11,072 nt of DNA, taken from JAUWCW01 sp030609125 [NCBI: Candidatus Rokuibacteriota bacterium] (GTDB taxonomy: Bacteria; JAUVQV01). Below are positions 1 through 7,089 of this stretch, piece by piece. How positions within the stretch are numbered: the first letter of the stretch is position 1; every line of letters starts with the position of its first letter. A model generated the notes under the pieces. That model did not search any database. It saw only the letters and a list, made by a program, of their open reading frames with translations, and was not told where the DNA came from. The DNA is taken from assembly GCA_030609125.1 (NCBI GenBank), contig JAUWCW010000035.1, positions 1 to 11,072 of the forward strand. The letters run 5' to 3'. The position numbers were made by a program, and so were the translations under genes.

Positions 1-1
1 G

Positions 2-1528
2 TGCCGCCACGGGGAGGCTGAGCTGGGCCTCCCGGTCAACATCTGCCACATAAAGCGGGCCGCTTCGGACTTCAAAGGCGGCTTGCCCCGTGGTCCGTCG
101 GTGTCTCCCCCGTCTCTGGGAAAGAAGGTGGCGGTCGTAGGATCGGGGCCCGCGGGTCTCGCGGCGGCTCACGACCTCGCGACAGTCGGCGCTGCGGTCA
201 CCATCTTCGAGGCCCTCGACAGACCCGGCGGCATGCTCCGGTACGGGATCCCGGAATTTCGTCTTCCCCGGAGCGTTCTCGACGAGGAGATCGAGTACAT
301 CCTTGGCCTGGGAGTAACCCTGAAGACGAACGCGAGGCTGGGGGCGGAACTTTCCGCGGAGAGTCTTCTCGAGGAGCACGACGCCGTTCTTATCGCCGCC
401 GGCTGCTATCGGTCGGCGCCGCTGAACATACTCGGCGAGAGGCTGCCGGGGGTCTTCACGGGCCTCGAATTCATGATGGACGTCTGCCGGGGATCTCCCC
501 CCTCCCCCGGAAAGCGCGTGCTCGTCGTCGGTGACGGCTTCACCGCTTTCGACTGCGCCCGCAGCGCCCTGCGGCTGGGGGCGGAAGACGTGAGGATTTG
601 CTCGCGCTTCACCGAGGAAGACCTGGCGGTCGCCAGGGACGAGATCGAAGAGGCGAAACTCGAAGGGGTGAGGATCGAGTCCCTTGCTCTTTCGCGGAAG
701 ATTGCCGGGAAGGAAAAGGCTGAAGGCATAGAGTTCGTCCGCGCCAGGCTCGGCGACGTCGGGCCCGACGGGATGAGGGAGGCGTCTCCCATCGAGGGGA
801 GCGAATTCCTCCTCGCCGCGGACTCGGTGATCGTCGCCATCGGCCAGCGGCCGGAACCGCTGCAGGTTCCGGGGGAGAAAGACGACCGGGGACGACCGGT
901 CGTGGACCGGGAGTCGCTCCGGGCCGCCGCCGCCGGCCTTTACGTCGCCGGCGACTTTCTTACCGGGCCCTCAACGGTGATTGAAGCCGTCGCCATGGGC
1001 CGGAAGGCGGCGGGGAGGATTGTCGAGGACCTTGCGGGGAGGCGATTTTTCGAACAGGCGGTGCGCATGGAAGAGACGGAGATCACCGACCGCGACCGCA
1101 CCTGGGACTTCCTGCCGAGGCAGGTCATGCCCGCGGTGAAGCCCGTTTCCGAGCGATTCGAGCCGGCGGGCCGGGAGGTCGAGACGGGTCTCGGTGCCGA
1201 GGCGGCGGCGGAAGAGTCGAAGCGGTGCTACCTCTGCTACCTGCACTACGAGATAGACATGGATCGGTGCATCTACTGCCGGTACTGCATCGACGTGGCC
1301 CCCAGGGACTGCATCAAACTCGTCCGGGAAGTGCTGACCGACGGGGACGGTGCGGTCACGGGCCTGGTGGAAACGAAGAACTGGAGCGAAGTCAACGCCG
1401 TCGTCATCGACAACGCCCGCTGCATCCGCTGCGGCGCCTGCATGCGTGTCTGCCCGGTGGAGTGCATTTCGGTGACGCGGGTCGAGCTGGTGGAGAGGGA
1501 GCCCGTGGATGGTGAGGGCCATGGCTGA
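2..1528 (+). CDS. GltD/NfnB-like FAD oxidoreductase with C-terminal ferredoxin domain (5' partial)
   Basis: Flavoprotein of the family containing the glutamate synthase small subunit (GltD) and the NfnB/SudA type, which move electrons between NAD(P)H, FAD and iron-sulfur clusters. The reading frame is open to the left edge, so the gene starts outside the window; a TTG at 83 is not the true start, because the 27 codons before it read like the end of the GltD N-terminal domain (a PVNICHIKRAASD stretch). Counting from the codon at 83, residues 16-32 form the FAD Rossmann motif (VVGSGPAG), residues 147-160 a second nucleotide-binding motif (VVGDGFTAFDCAR) and residues 286-310 the closing FAD motif (GLYVAGDFLTGPSTVIEA). 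The usual paired arginines of the NADPH site read SRF (174-176). Residues 380-465 are a cysteine-rich ferredoxin-like domain with motifs CIYCRYC and CIRCGACMRVCP; the first has AP instead of CP. There is no glutamate synthase large subunit next to it, so glutamate synthesis is unlikely. Its place before oxidoreductase genes suggests ferredoxin-linked electron transfer (inference). Confidence 0.85.
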   Translation, partial: CRHGEAELGLPVNICHIKRAASDFKGGLPRGPSVSPPSLGKKVAVVGSGPAGLAAAHDLATVGAAVTIFEALDRPGGMLRYGIPEFRLPRSVLDEEIEYILGLGVTLKTNARLGAELSAESLLEEHDAVLIAAGCYRSAPLNILGERLPGVFTGLEFMMDVCRGSPPSPGKRVLVVGDGFTAFDCARSALRLGAEDVRICSRFTEEDLAVARDEIEEAKLEGVRIESLALSRKIAGKEKAEGIEFVRARLGDVGPDGMREASPIEGSEFLLAADSVIVAIGQRPEPLQVPGEKDDRGRPVVDRESLRAAAAGLYVAGDFLTGPSTVIEAVAMGRKAAGRIVEDLAGRRFFEQAVRMEETEITDRDRTWDFLPRQVMPAVKPVSERFEPAGREVETGLGAEAAAEESKRCYLCYLHYEIDMDRCIYCRYCIDVAPRDCIKLVREVLTDGDGAVTGLVETKNWSEVNAVVIDNARCIRCGACMRVCPVECISVTRVELVEREPVDGEGHG

Positions 1529-2537
1529 GAGGCACTTCGTCGTCATCGGGAACGGTCCCGCGGGTAACCGGGCGGCCCGCACCCTGAGAGAAAAGGCGCC
1601 CGGCGACCGCGTGACGGTCGTCAGCAAGGCCAGGCAGAGCTGCTACTCCCCCCACAGGCTTCCCGATTTCATAGCCGGCAGGATCACGGAAGAGAAGGTG
1701 CTCGTCTGCCCCTATGAGGCGTACCGTGACGAGAGGATCAAGCTGCGGTGCAGCCAGGAAGCGGTGAGCGTCGATCTCGAAAGGGGGCAGGTCGTTCTCG
1801 GGCACAAGGAAGTCGTTCCTTACGACGGTCTGATAATCGCCGTCGGCGGCAGGCCTTTCGTTCCCGAGCGGCTCGCCCCTTTCGGCGACGTCGTTCTCAC
1901 CCTCAAGACGCTGGAAGACGCGAAAGCCTGGATCGAGCGGCTCGAACAGGTTGACTCGGTGCTGCTGGTGGGCGGGGACCTCACGTCGTTCTCCGTGGCG
2001 AGGGCGCTCATTCACCTCGGCAAGAAGGTGCATTTTCTCCTCGACGGGGACGCCTTCTGGCCCCTGCGGGCCGACGACGAGCTGCTCGCGACCGTCGCCG
2101 ACTCACTCTCCGGCATGGGGGTGGACGTGATTTCCGACGGCGAGCTCAAAGGCATCGCCGCCCTTGCGGGAGGCGGTTACGAGGTGCAGGTGGGGGACTG
2201 GACGGTACAGCCCGGGATGATCGGGGCCTTCTGCGGCCTCGTTCCCGACGTGGGCTTTCTGGCGCGGAGCGGGCTCCGGATCGACCGCGGGATCCTGGTG
2301 GACGAATACCTCAACACCGGGTTTCCCGGTGTCTTCGCCACCGGCGACTGCGCGCAGATCTATCATCCGGAACTGCGGGACTACTGGGTGTCGGTGGGGT
2401 ACGAAAACGCCCTCGCCCTAGGCAGGACAGCGGCGCTCAACCTCCCCTGCGGAGAGGAGAGGGAGATGGCCGAGCCGGAGAGCGTCTTCGAGGTGAAGGG
2501 AGTCAGCCTTGACACCTCCTGGTGGAAGGGATTCTAG
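1509..2537 (+). CDS. NirB/rubredoxin reductase-like FAD-dependent oxidoreductase
   Basis: Two-Rossmann-domain flavoprotein of the pyridine nucleotide-disulfide oxidoreductase superfamily, closest in style to the N-terminal part of nitrite reductase NirB and to rubredoxin or ferredoxin reductases. At 342 residues it has only the flavoprotein part: no BFD-type or sirohaem domain and no redox-active Cys pair. FAD motif VVIGNGPAGNRAAR is at residues 11-24, YDGLIIAVGGRP at 105-116, and the FAD-closing GVFATGDCAQI at 274-284. The NAD(P) motif at 151-167 reads VLLVGGDLTSFSVARAL, where the family expects GGGxxGxExA, so pyridine nucleotide binding may be weakened or lost. The start overlaps the previous gene by 20 bases; ATG 1509 has AGGGAG seven bases ahead, while ATG 1521 is possible but has a weaker site. 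Both give the same core. It is probably translationally coupled to the GltD-like gene and may act with it. The physiological partner is unknown. Confidence 0.85.
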   Translation: MVRAMAERHFVVIGNGPAGNRAARTLREKAPGDRVTVVSKARQSCYSPHRLPDFIAGRITEEKVLVCPYEAYRDERIKLRCSQEAVSVDLERGQVVLGHKEVVPYDGLIIAVGGRPFVPERLAPFGDVVLTLKTLEDAKAWIERLEQVDSVLLVGGDLTSFSVARALIHLGKKVHFLLDGDAFWPLRADDELLATVADSLSGMGVDVISDGELKGIAALAGGGYEVQVGDWTVQPGMIGAFCGLVPDVGFLARSGLRIDRGILVDEYLNTGFPGVFATGDCAQIYHPELRDYWVSVGYENALALGRTAALNLPCGEEREMAEPESVFEVKGVSLDTSWWKGF

Positions 2538-2567
2538 TGTGAGGCTGCGGCAGGAGACGGGCGGGAT

Positions 2568-4331
2568 ATGCGGGCCATAGATCTGACCGTGGAGATATGC
2601 GGCATGTCCGGCGACGGGACCATCGCCGCCGGCGCCCTGCTGAACGCCGCCATGGCGAAGACCGGCCTCTCCGTCATGGCTTTCGACACTTACCCGGCCG
2701 AGATCAGGGGGTTCGGCCGCTGCGTCACGCGCTCCCGGATCGGTGACGAATCGATGGTCGCCCTGGCCGACCGCACCCAGGTCCTGATCTCGCTTGACGA
2801 CGAGCAGTCCCGTTCGAGAATCCCCTTTCTCGAGCCCGATGCGACGGTCTTTCTCGACAGCCGCCCCCCGGCCCTTGTCGCGGAGGGACAGTCCCTGGCC
2901 GCCCACGTCGAGCCCGAGAACAGCCTCATCGGCGTTCCTTTCGGCGACCTCTCGTCCCAGGTGGCGGGATCGAAAAGAAGCAAGAACATCGTTGCCCTTG
3001 GGGCGTTCGCCGGCGCCTTCGGGGTGCCGCCGGAGGCCTTCCGGGAAGTCATCACCGTCAAGTTCAGGTCCAAGGGCGGCAAGGTGGTCGACGTCAACGT
3101 CCAATGCTTCGACGCGGGGTACCGCTACGTTCACGAGAATCATCCGGACCGCGTCACCGGGCTCCTCAGTCCGAAGGAAGGGGCCGGGACCGGAGACCGG
3201 CAGCTCCTGTCCGGGAGTGTCGCCATCTCCCGCGGAGCCCTCGATGCGGGGGTGAAGCGCTACTTCGGCTACCCCATCACCCCCGCGACGCCCATCATGG
3301 AATACCTGGCCAGGGCCCTTCCCGAAAGGGGGGGGGCGGTGGTGCAGATGGAGGATGAGATTTCCTCCATCGGGGCGGTGCTGGGCAGCTTCTACGCCGG
3401 CACGAGGGCCATGACGGCCACCTCCGGACCGGGTTTCGCTCTCATGACGGAACTGATCACCCACGGCGTCATGGCCGAGATCCCGGCGGTCATCGTCAAC
3501 GCCCAGCGGGGCGGGCCCTCGACGGGACTGCCGACCAAGACCGAGCAGTCGGACCTGCAGGCGGCGGTCTTCGGCGGCCCCGGAGATTCGGCCCGCATCG
3601 TCCTCGCCCCGACGGACGTCTGCGAGTGCTACCGGTACACCGCCGGGAGCTTCCGGCTCGCCGAGAAGTACCAGACGCCGGTCATCGTCCTCACCGATTT
3701 CTTCCTCAACAACCGGGTCGAGACGGTGACCCTGGCGCCGGCGGCGGAGCAGGAGATCGCCGACGGCAACGTCTATCCCGACGAGTCGAAAAAGGGCGGC
3801 TACCGCCGGTACGAGATCACCGAATCGGGCATTTCCCCCCGGTCCGTGCCGGGTCAGGAGGGGTTCACCTATTCCGCCACCGGGCTGGAACACGCCGAGA
3901 CCGGTCTGCCCGACTACACACCGGAGAACCACATGTCCATGAGCGAGAAGAGGCAGCGGAAGATAGCCGGCGCCCTGCGGGATCTGCCGGCGCCGGAAGA
4001 ATTCGGGGATGACGGTCCTCTCGACGTAGGCGTCGTGGCCTGGGGCTCCACCTTCGGCTCCGCCCTCGAGGCGGTGCTGCGAGCGAGGGCGGAGGGAATG
4101 AAGGCGGGAACCCTGAAGATCGTAACCCTTTTCCCCTACCACGCCGACCGTATCCGGTCTTTCATGGCGCGGTGCCGCCGCGTGCTCATCCCGGAGCTGA
4201 ACATGGATGGTCAGCTGGCCAACCTGGTGGGGCATCTCAACAGCGAAGAGGTGATCCGGCTGAACAGGGTCACGGGAGTCCCCCTGTCGCCGAGGGAGAT
4301 CTACGAAAAGATAAGGGAGTTGGGAGGATGA
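2568..4331 (+). CDS. 2-oxoacid (probably 2-oxoglutarate):ferredoxin oxidoreductase, fused gamma-alpha subunit
   Basis: Catalytic subunit of a thiamine-diphosphate, CoA-dependent enzyme that interconverts 2-oxoglutarate + CoA and succinyl-CoA + CO2 using ferredoxin. The 587 residues join a gamma domain (about 5-190, with GMSGDG at 12-17) to an alpha domain. The alpha part carries the CoA/2-oxoacid motif GYPITPATP (234-242), TATSGPGF (283-290) and RGGPSTGLPTKTEQSDL (314-330), and ends with a transketolase C-terminal-like domain. The gamma-alpha fusion is known from two-subunit enzymes of this family. 2-Oxoglutarate is preferred as substrate because aconitase, fumarase and succinate dehydrogenase genes follow; another 2-oxoacid cannot be excluded from sequence. 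Start ATG 2568 has AGGAGA at 2552-2557. It follows the flavoprotein gene after 30 bases and overlaps the beta subunit gene by ATGA. A run of nine G lies at 3328-3336. Equivalent to KorC plus KorA. Confidence 0.92.
   Translation: MRAIDLTVEICGMSGDGTIAAGALLNAAMAKTGLSVMAFDTYPAEIRGFGRCVTRSRIGDESMVALADRTQVLISLDDEQSRSRIPFLEPDATVFLDSRPPALVAEGQSLAAHVEPENSLIGVPFGDLSSQVAGSKRSKNIVALGAFAGAFGVPPEAFREVITVKFRSKGGKVVDVNVQCFDAGYRYVHENHPDRVTGLLSPKEGAGTGDRQLLSGSVAISRGALDAGVKRYFGYPITPATPIMEYLARALPERGGAVVQMEDEISSIGAVLGSFYAGTRAMTATSGPGFALMTELITHGVMAEIPAVIVNAQRGGPSTGLPTKTEQSDLQAAVFGGPGDSARIVLAPTDVCECYRYTAGSFRLAEKYQTPVIVLTDFFLNNRVETVTLAPAAEQEIADGNVYPDESKKGGYRRYEITESGISPRSVPGQEGFTYSATGLEHAETGLPDYTPENHMSMSEKRQRKIAGALRDLPAPEEFGDDGPLDVGVVAWGSTFGSALEAVLRARAEGMKAGTLKIVTLFPYHADRIRSFMARCRRVLIPELNMDGQLANLVGHLNSEEVIRLNRVTGVPLSPREIYEKIRELGG
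4313..4319 (+). promoter_or_regulatory. Ribosome binding site that sets the beta-subunit start
   Basis: AAGGGAG stands eight bases before ATG 4328, inside the end of the gamma-alpha gene. A second purine run, GGGAGG at 4322-4327, touches the ATG and is too close to act alone. Together with the ATGA stop/start overlap this supports 4328 as the start rather than any upstream in-frame codon. Confidence 0.6.
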
Positions 4332-5122
4332 AAACGCCGGGACGGATTCTCGCGGAAAAGGTCGCCGGGGCGGGAGCGTCAGGGCGCTTCTCCGTCCGCT
4401 CCGGGAACCTTCCCATCTGGTGCCCGGGCTGCGGGTACTACGGCATCCACCAGGGAATCAACGACGCGATCCGGCGGCTGGGACTTCCTCACCACGAGGT
4501 GGTCACAGTCTCGGGGATAGGCTGCGCCGGCCGCTACCCCTTTTTCGCCGACACCTACGGCCTGCACACGGTCCACGGCAGGGCCCTGCCGGTATCGACG
4601 GGGGTCAAGCTGGCGAACCCGAAACTGACGGTCTTCGCCGTCGGGGGCGACGGCGACGGGCTCGCCATCGGCGGCGGGCACCTGCCGCACATCTGCCGCA
4701 GAGATGTGAACGTCAACTACATCCTGTTCGACAATTCGATCTACGGCCTCACCAAGGGGCAGCCGTCTCCAAGTTCTCCCACCGGGTTCAGGACCAAGAC
4801 CTCTCCCGCGGGTACCACCGAGGCCCCCCTCAACCCGACCCTGATGGTGCTCTCCTACGGGGCGACCTTCGTGGCCCGGCTCTTCGCCGGCGACCCGGAG
4901 GGAATCACCGCAGCCCTCGTCGAGGGAATAGGGCACGAGGGGTTCTCTTTCTTTCACGTCTACTCCTCCTGCGTCACCTTCGACAAGGAGTTCAAGACCT
5001 GGGCCAACCTGAACCGCCGGATCCATCCCGTTCCGCGGGACCTCGACCGGGGGGACCGGAAGGCGGCGATCGGCCATGTTCTGGACGACGATTTCAGCAT
5101 GGGGGTGATTTACAGGGCGTAG
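4328..5122 (+). CDS. korB: 2-oxoacid (probably 2-oxoglutarate):ferredoxin oxidoreductase, beta subunit
   Basis: Thiamine-diphosphate-binding beta subunit that pairs with the fused gamma-alpha chain just upstream. In 264 residues it shows the cluster motif WCPGCGYYG (Cys 32 and 35), a further Cys at 66 (SGIGCAGRYPF) and one at 215 (YSSCVTF), the pattern used by this family to hold one [4Fe-4S] cluster. The thiamine-diphosphate motif runs from GDGDGLAIGGGH (107-118) to NSIYGLTKGQ (136-145). Translation starts at the ATG of the ATGA overlap; the same frame is open further upstream, but that part lies over the alpha domain and has no family resemblance. The length matches short beta subunits of multi-subunit anaerobic enzymes. 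No delta (2[4Fe-4S] ferredoxin) subunit gene is adjacent, so electrons probably leave to a free ferredoxin or to the ferredoxin-like domain of the first gene (inference). Confidence 0.92.
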   Translation: MKTPGRILAEKVAGAGASGRFSVRSGNLPIWCPGCGYYGIHQGINDAIRRLGLPHHEVVTVSGIGCAGRYPFFADTYGLHTVHGRALPVSTGVKLANPKLTVFAVGGDGDGLAIGGGHLPHICRRDVNVNYILFDNSIYGLTKGQPSPSSPTGFRTKTSPAGTTEAPLNPTLMVLSYGATFVARLFAGDPEGITAALVEGIGHEGFSFFHVYSSCVTFDKEFKTWANLNRRIHPVPRDLDRGDRKAAIGHVLDDDFSMGVIYRA

Positions 5123-5133
5123 ACTTGCCCGGA

Positions 5134-5139
5134 AGAGGA
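5134..5139 (+). promoter_or_regulatory. Ribosome binding site that sets the aconitase start
   Basis: AGAGGA, part of a GGAAGAGGAA purine run at 5131-5140, lies six bases before ATG 5146. The aconitase frame is open far upstream through the beta-subunit gene, so this site and the family-like N-terminus (MGMNLTQKIL) decide the start. Confidence 0.65.
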
Positions 5140-5145
5140 AAAGCC

Positions 5146-7089
5146 ATGGGAATGAACCTGACGCAGAAGATTCTGAAGGAGCACCTGGTGCAGGGGGAGC
5201 CGGCACCCGGCGAAGAGATCGCCGTCAGGATAGACCAGACCCTTCTGCAGGACGCCACGGGCACCATGGCCATGCTCGAATTCGAGGCTCTCGGGGTGGA
5301 CCGGGTCAGGGTGGAGCTGGCGGCCCAGTACGTCGACCACAATCTGCTGCAGACGGATTTCAGGAACGCCGACGATCACCGCTATCTGCAGAGCGCCTGC
5401 CGGCGCTTCGGGATCCACTTCAGCCGCCCTGGCAACGGCATTTCCCACCACGTCCACATGGAGCGCTTCGGCGTTCCCGGCAAGACCCTGCTCGGGGCGG
5501 ACAGCCACACCTCCAGCGCCGCCGGTCTCTCCATGCTGGCCATGGGAGCGGGCGGCCTCGACATCGCGCTGGCGATGGCCGGAGAGCCCTACCGCGTTCC
5601 GTGTCCGCGAGTGCTGGGGGTGAAGCTCACCGGGTCGCTGCCGGACTGGGTCACGGCGCGGGACGTCATTTTCGAGCTCCTGCGCCGCCGCGACGTCAAG
5701 GGGTGCGTGGGCATGGTCATTGAGTACTTCGGGCCGGGGGTGAAGAACCTTACCGCCGGGGACCGCAAGGACATAGGAAACATGGGAGCCGAGCTGGGGG
5801 CCACATCCTCCATCTTCCCCTCCGACGGGCAGACACAGGCCTACCTGAAGGCCGAGGGCAGGGAGGGCGACTGGGTGGAGTTGAGCGCCGATCCGGACGC
5901 CGGATACGACGAAGTGGACGAGATCGACCTCGCCGCCGTGGGGCCCCTCATCGCCTGTCCGTCGTCGCCGGGCAACGTGGTTCCCGTGAGGGAGGTGGAG
6001 GGGACGAAGGTGGACCAGGTGATCGTCGGCAGCAGCGCCAACGGCTCGTTCAGGGACCTGATGGTGGTGGCGAAGATCCTCGAGGGACGGATCGCCCACC
6101 CCGACACGGCCTTTCACATCAACCCCGCGAGCCGTGAGGTTCTGGAGAACGTGGAGGCCCGGGGCGGCGTCCTGGCACTTCTGAAGGCGGGGGCGAACAT
6201 CCACCAGTCGGGATGCCTGGGCTGCATAGGGATGGGCCAGGCCCCCGGCACGGGACAGGTCAGCCTCCGCACCTTCCCCCGGAATTTTCCCGGCCGATCG
6301 GGGACCGTGGATGACAGGGTCTACCTCTGCTCCTCGGAGACCGCCGCGGCGGCTGTCCTGAGGGGAGTCATCACCGACCCGCGGGACCTGGAAAGGGAAA
6401 TGCCCTACCCCAAGGTGGAGGAACCGGAGGAGTACATCGTCGACACCTCGTCCATCATCTTTCCCGACGAAGACGGCAGGGAGGCCGAGATCGTCAGGGG
6501 ACCGAACATCAGGCCCTTTCCGGAGTTGGAGCCCCTGCCGGCGGAGCTCGAAGCGGAGGTGCTGCTGAAGGTGGGGGACAACATCACCACCGACCACATC
6601 ATGCCGGCGGGCAACACGGTGCTTCCCCTGCGCTCCAACATCGAGGCCATCAGCGAATACGTCTACTATCAGGTCGATCCGGAGTTCTCCGCGAAGGCGA
6701 GAGAGAAAGGGTCGGTGATCGTCGTCGGAGGGGAAAACTACGGTCAGGGATCCAGCCGGGAGCACGCCGCCCTGGCGCCGCGACACCTCGGCGTCCGGGC
6801 GAAGATCGTCAAGAGCTACGCCCGCATCCACAAGGCGAACCTCTTCAATTTCGGTATCCTCCCCTTCACCTTCAGCGACCCCGCCGACTACGACAGGATC
6901 GAAGCGGGCCAGGCGGCGGTCTTTCCCGATGTTCGCGCCCGCATAGAGAGGGGCGACGGCGAGATCCCCGTCGAGCTCGGCGGAAGGACGATTACGGTCC
7001 GGCTCGAGGCGTCCCCCCGGCAGCGGCGGCTGCTCCTCGCCGGAGGGGCCGTGAACCTGGTCAGGGAAAAGAAAGGGGCGGGGACGTGA
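5146..7089 (+). CDS. Aconitate hydratase (Aquifex/Clostridium-type, single chain)
   Basis: Interconverts citrate and isocitrate through cis-aconitate in the TCA cycle. The 647-residue chain has the aconitase fold in the usual order with the swivel domain last; it is shorter than AcnA or AcnB of enterobacteria and resembles the putative-aconitase family of Aquifex and Clostridium. Active-site elements visible: VDH (63-65), PGNGISHH (95-102), GADSHTSSAAG (117-127), EYFGPGV (193-199), NMGAELGATSS (212-222), PRNFPGRSG (378-386) and ENYGQGSSREHAAL (530-543). Two cluster cysteines are present in SGCLGCIGMGQAP (357, 360). The third, expected in a GSCTN motif, is serine here (GSSANG, Ser297), which is the main oddity. 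A 3-isopropylmalate or homoaconitate dehydratase is less likely, because both domains are on one chain and the neighbours are TCA-cycle genes. It sits 23 bases after the beta-subunit gene and overlaps fumarase by four bases. Confidence 0.9.
   Translation: MGMNLTQKILKEHLVQGEPAPGEEIAVRIDQTLLQDATGTMAMLEFEALGVDRVRVELAAQYVDHNLLQTDFRNADDHRYLQSACRRFGIHFSRPGNGISHHVHMERFGVPGKTLLGADSHTSSAAGLSMLAMGAGGLDIALAMAGEPYRVPCPRVLGVKLTGSLPDWVTARDVIFELLRRRDVKGCVGMVIEYFGPGVKNLTAGDRKDIGNMGAELGATSSIFPSDGQTQAYLKAEGREGDWVELSADPDAGYDEVDEIDLAAVGPLIACPSSPGNVVPVREVEGTKVDQVIVGSSANGSFRDLMVVAKILEGRIAHPDTAFHINPASREVLENVEARGGVLALLKAGANIHQSGCLGCIGMGQAPGTGQVSLRTFPRNFPGRSGTVDDRVYLCSSETAAAAVLRGVITDPRDLEREMPYPKVEEPEEYIVDTSSIIFPDEDGREAEIVRGPNIRPFPELEPLPAELEAEVLLKVGDNITTDHIMPAGNTVLPLRSNIEAISEYVYYQVDPEFSAKAREKGSVIVVGGENYGQGSSREHAALAPRHLGVRAKIVKSYARIHKANLFNFGILPFTFSDPADYDRIEAGQAAVFPDVRARIERGDGEIPVELGGRTITVRLEASPRQRRLLLAGGAVNLVREKKGAGT

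Noticed and set aside
83-85. TTG at 83 as the start of the GltD-like gene.
   Set aside because: The frame is open to the left edge and the preceding codons encode conserved GltD-like sequence, so the gene is truncated by the window.
2538-2567. An internal promoter in the 30-base gap before the oxidoreductase genes.
   Set aside because: The gap is too short and GC-rich, with no -10/-35-like sequence; it holds only the ribosome binding site AGGAGA.
2418-4235. A 605-codon minus-strand frame opposite the gamma-alpha gene.
   Set aside because: Same reason: shadow of a well-supported gene, with composition typical of antisense translation and no family resemblance.
4172-4327. An upstream start for the beta subunit inside the gamma-alpha gene.
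   Set aside because: The added residues do not resemble the family; ATG 4328 in the ATGA overlap fits better.
4420-5145. An N-terminal extension of aconitase of about 240 codons overlapping the beta-subunit gene.
   Set aside because: The extension is the beta-subunit gene read in another frame and is Arg/Pro/Gly-rich. ATG 5146 has a good ribosome binding site and gives the family N-terminus.
5110-6831. A 573-codon minus-strand frame opposite aconitase.
   Set aside because: Shadow frame of the aconitase gene; no recognisable domain and no sensible start context.
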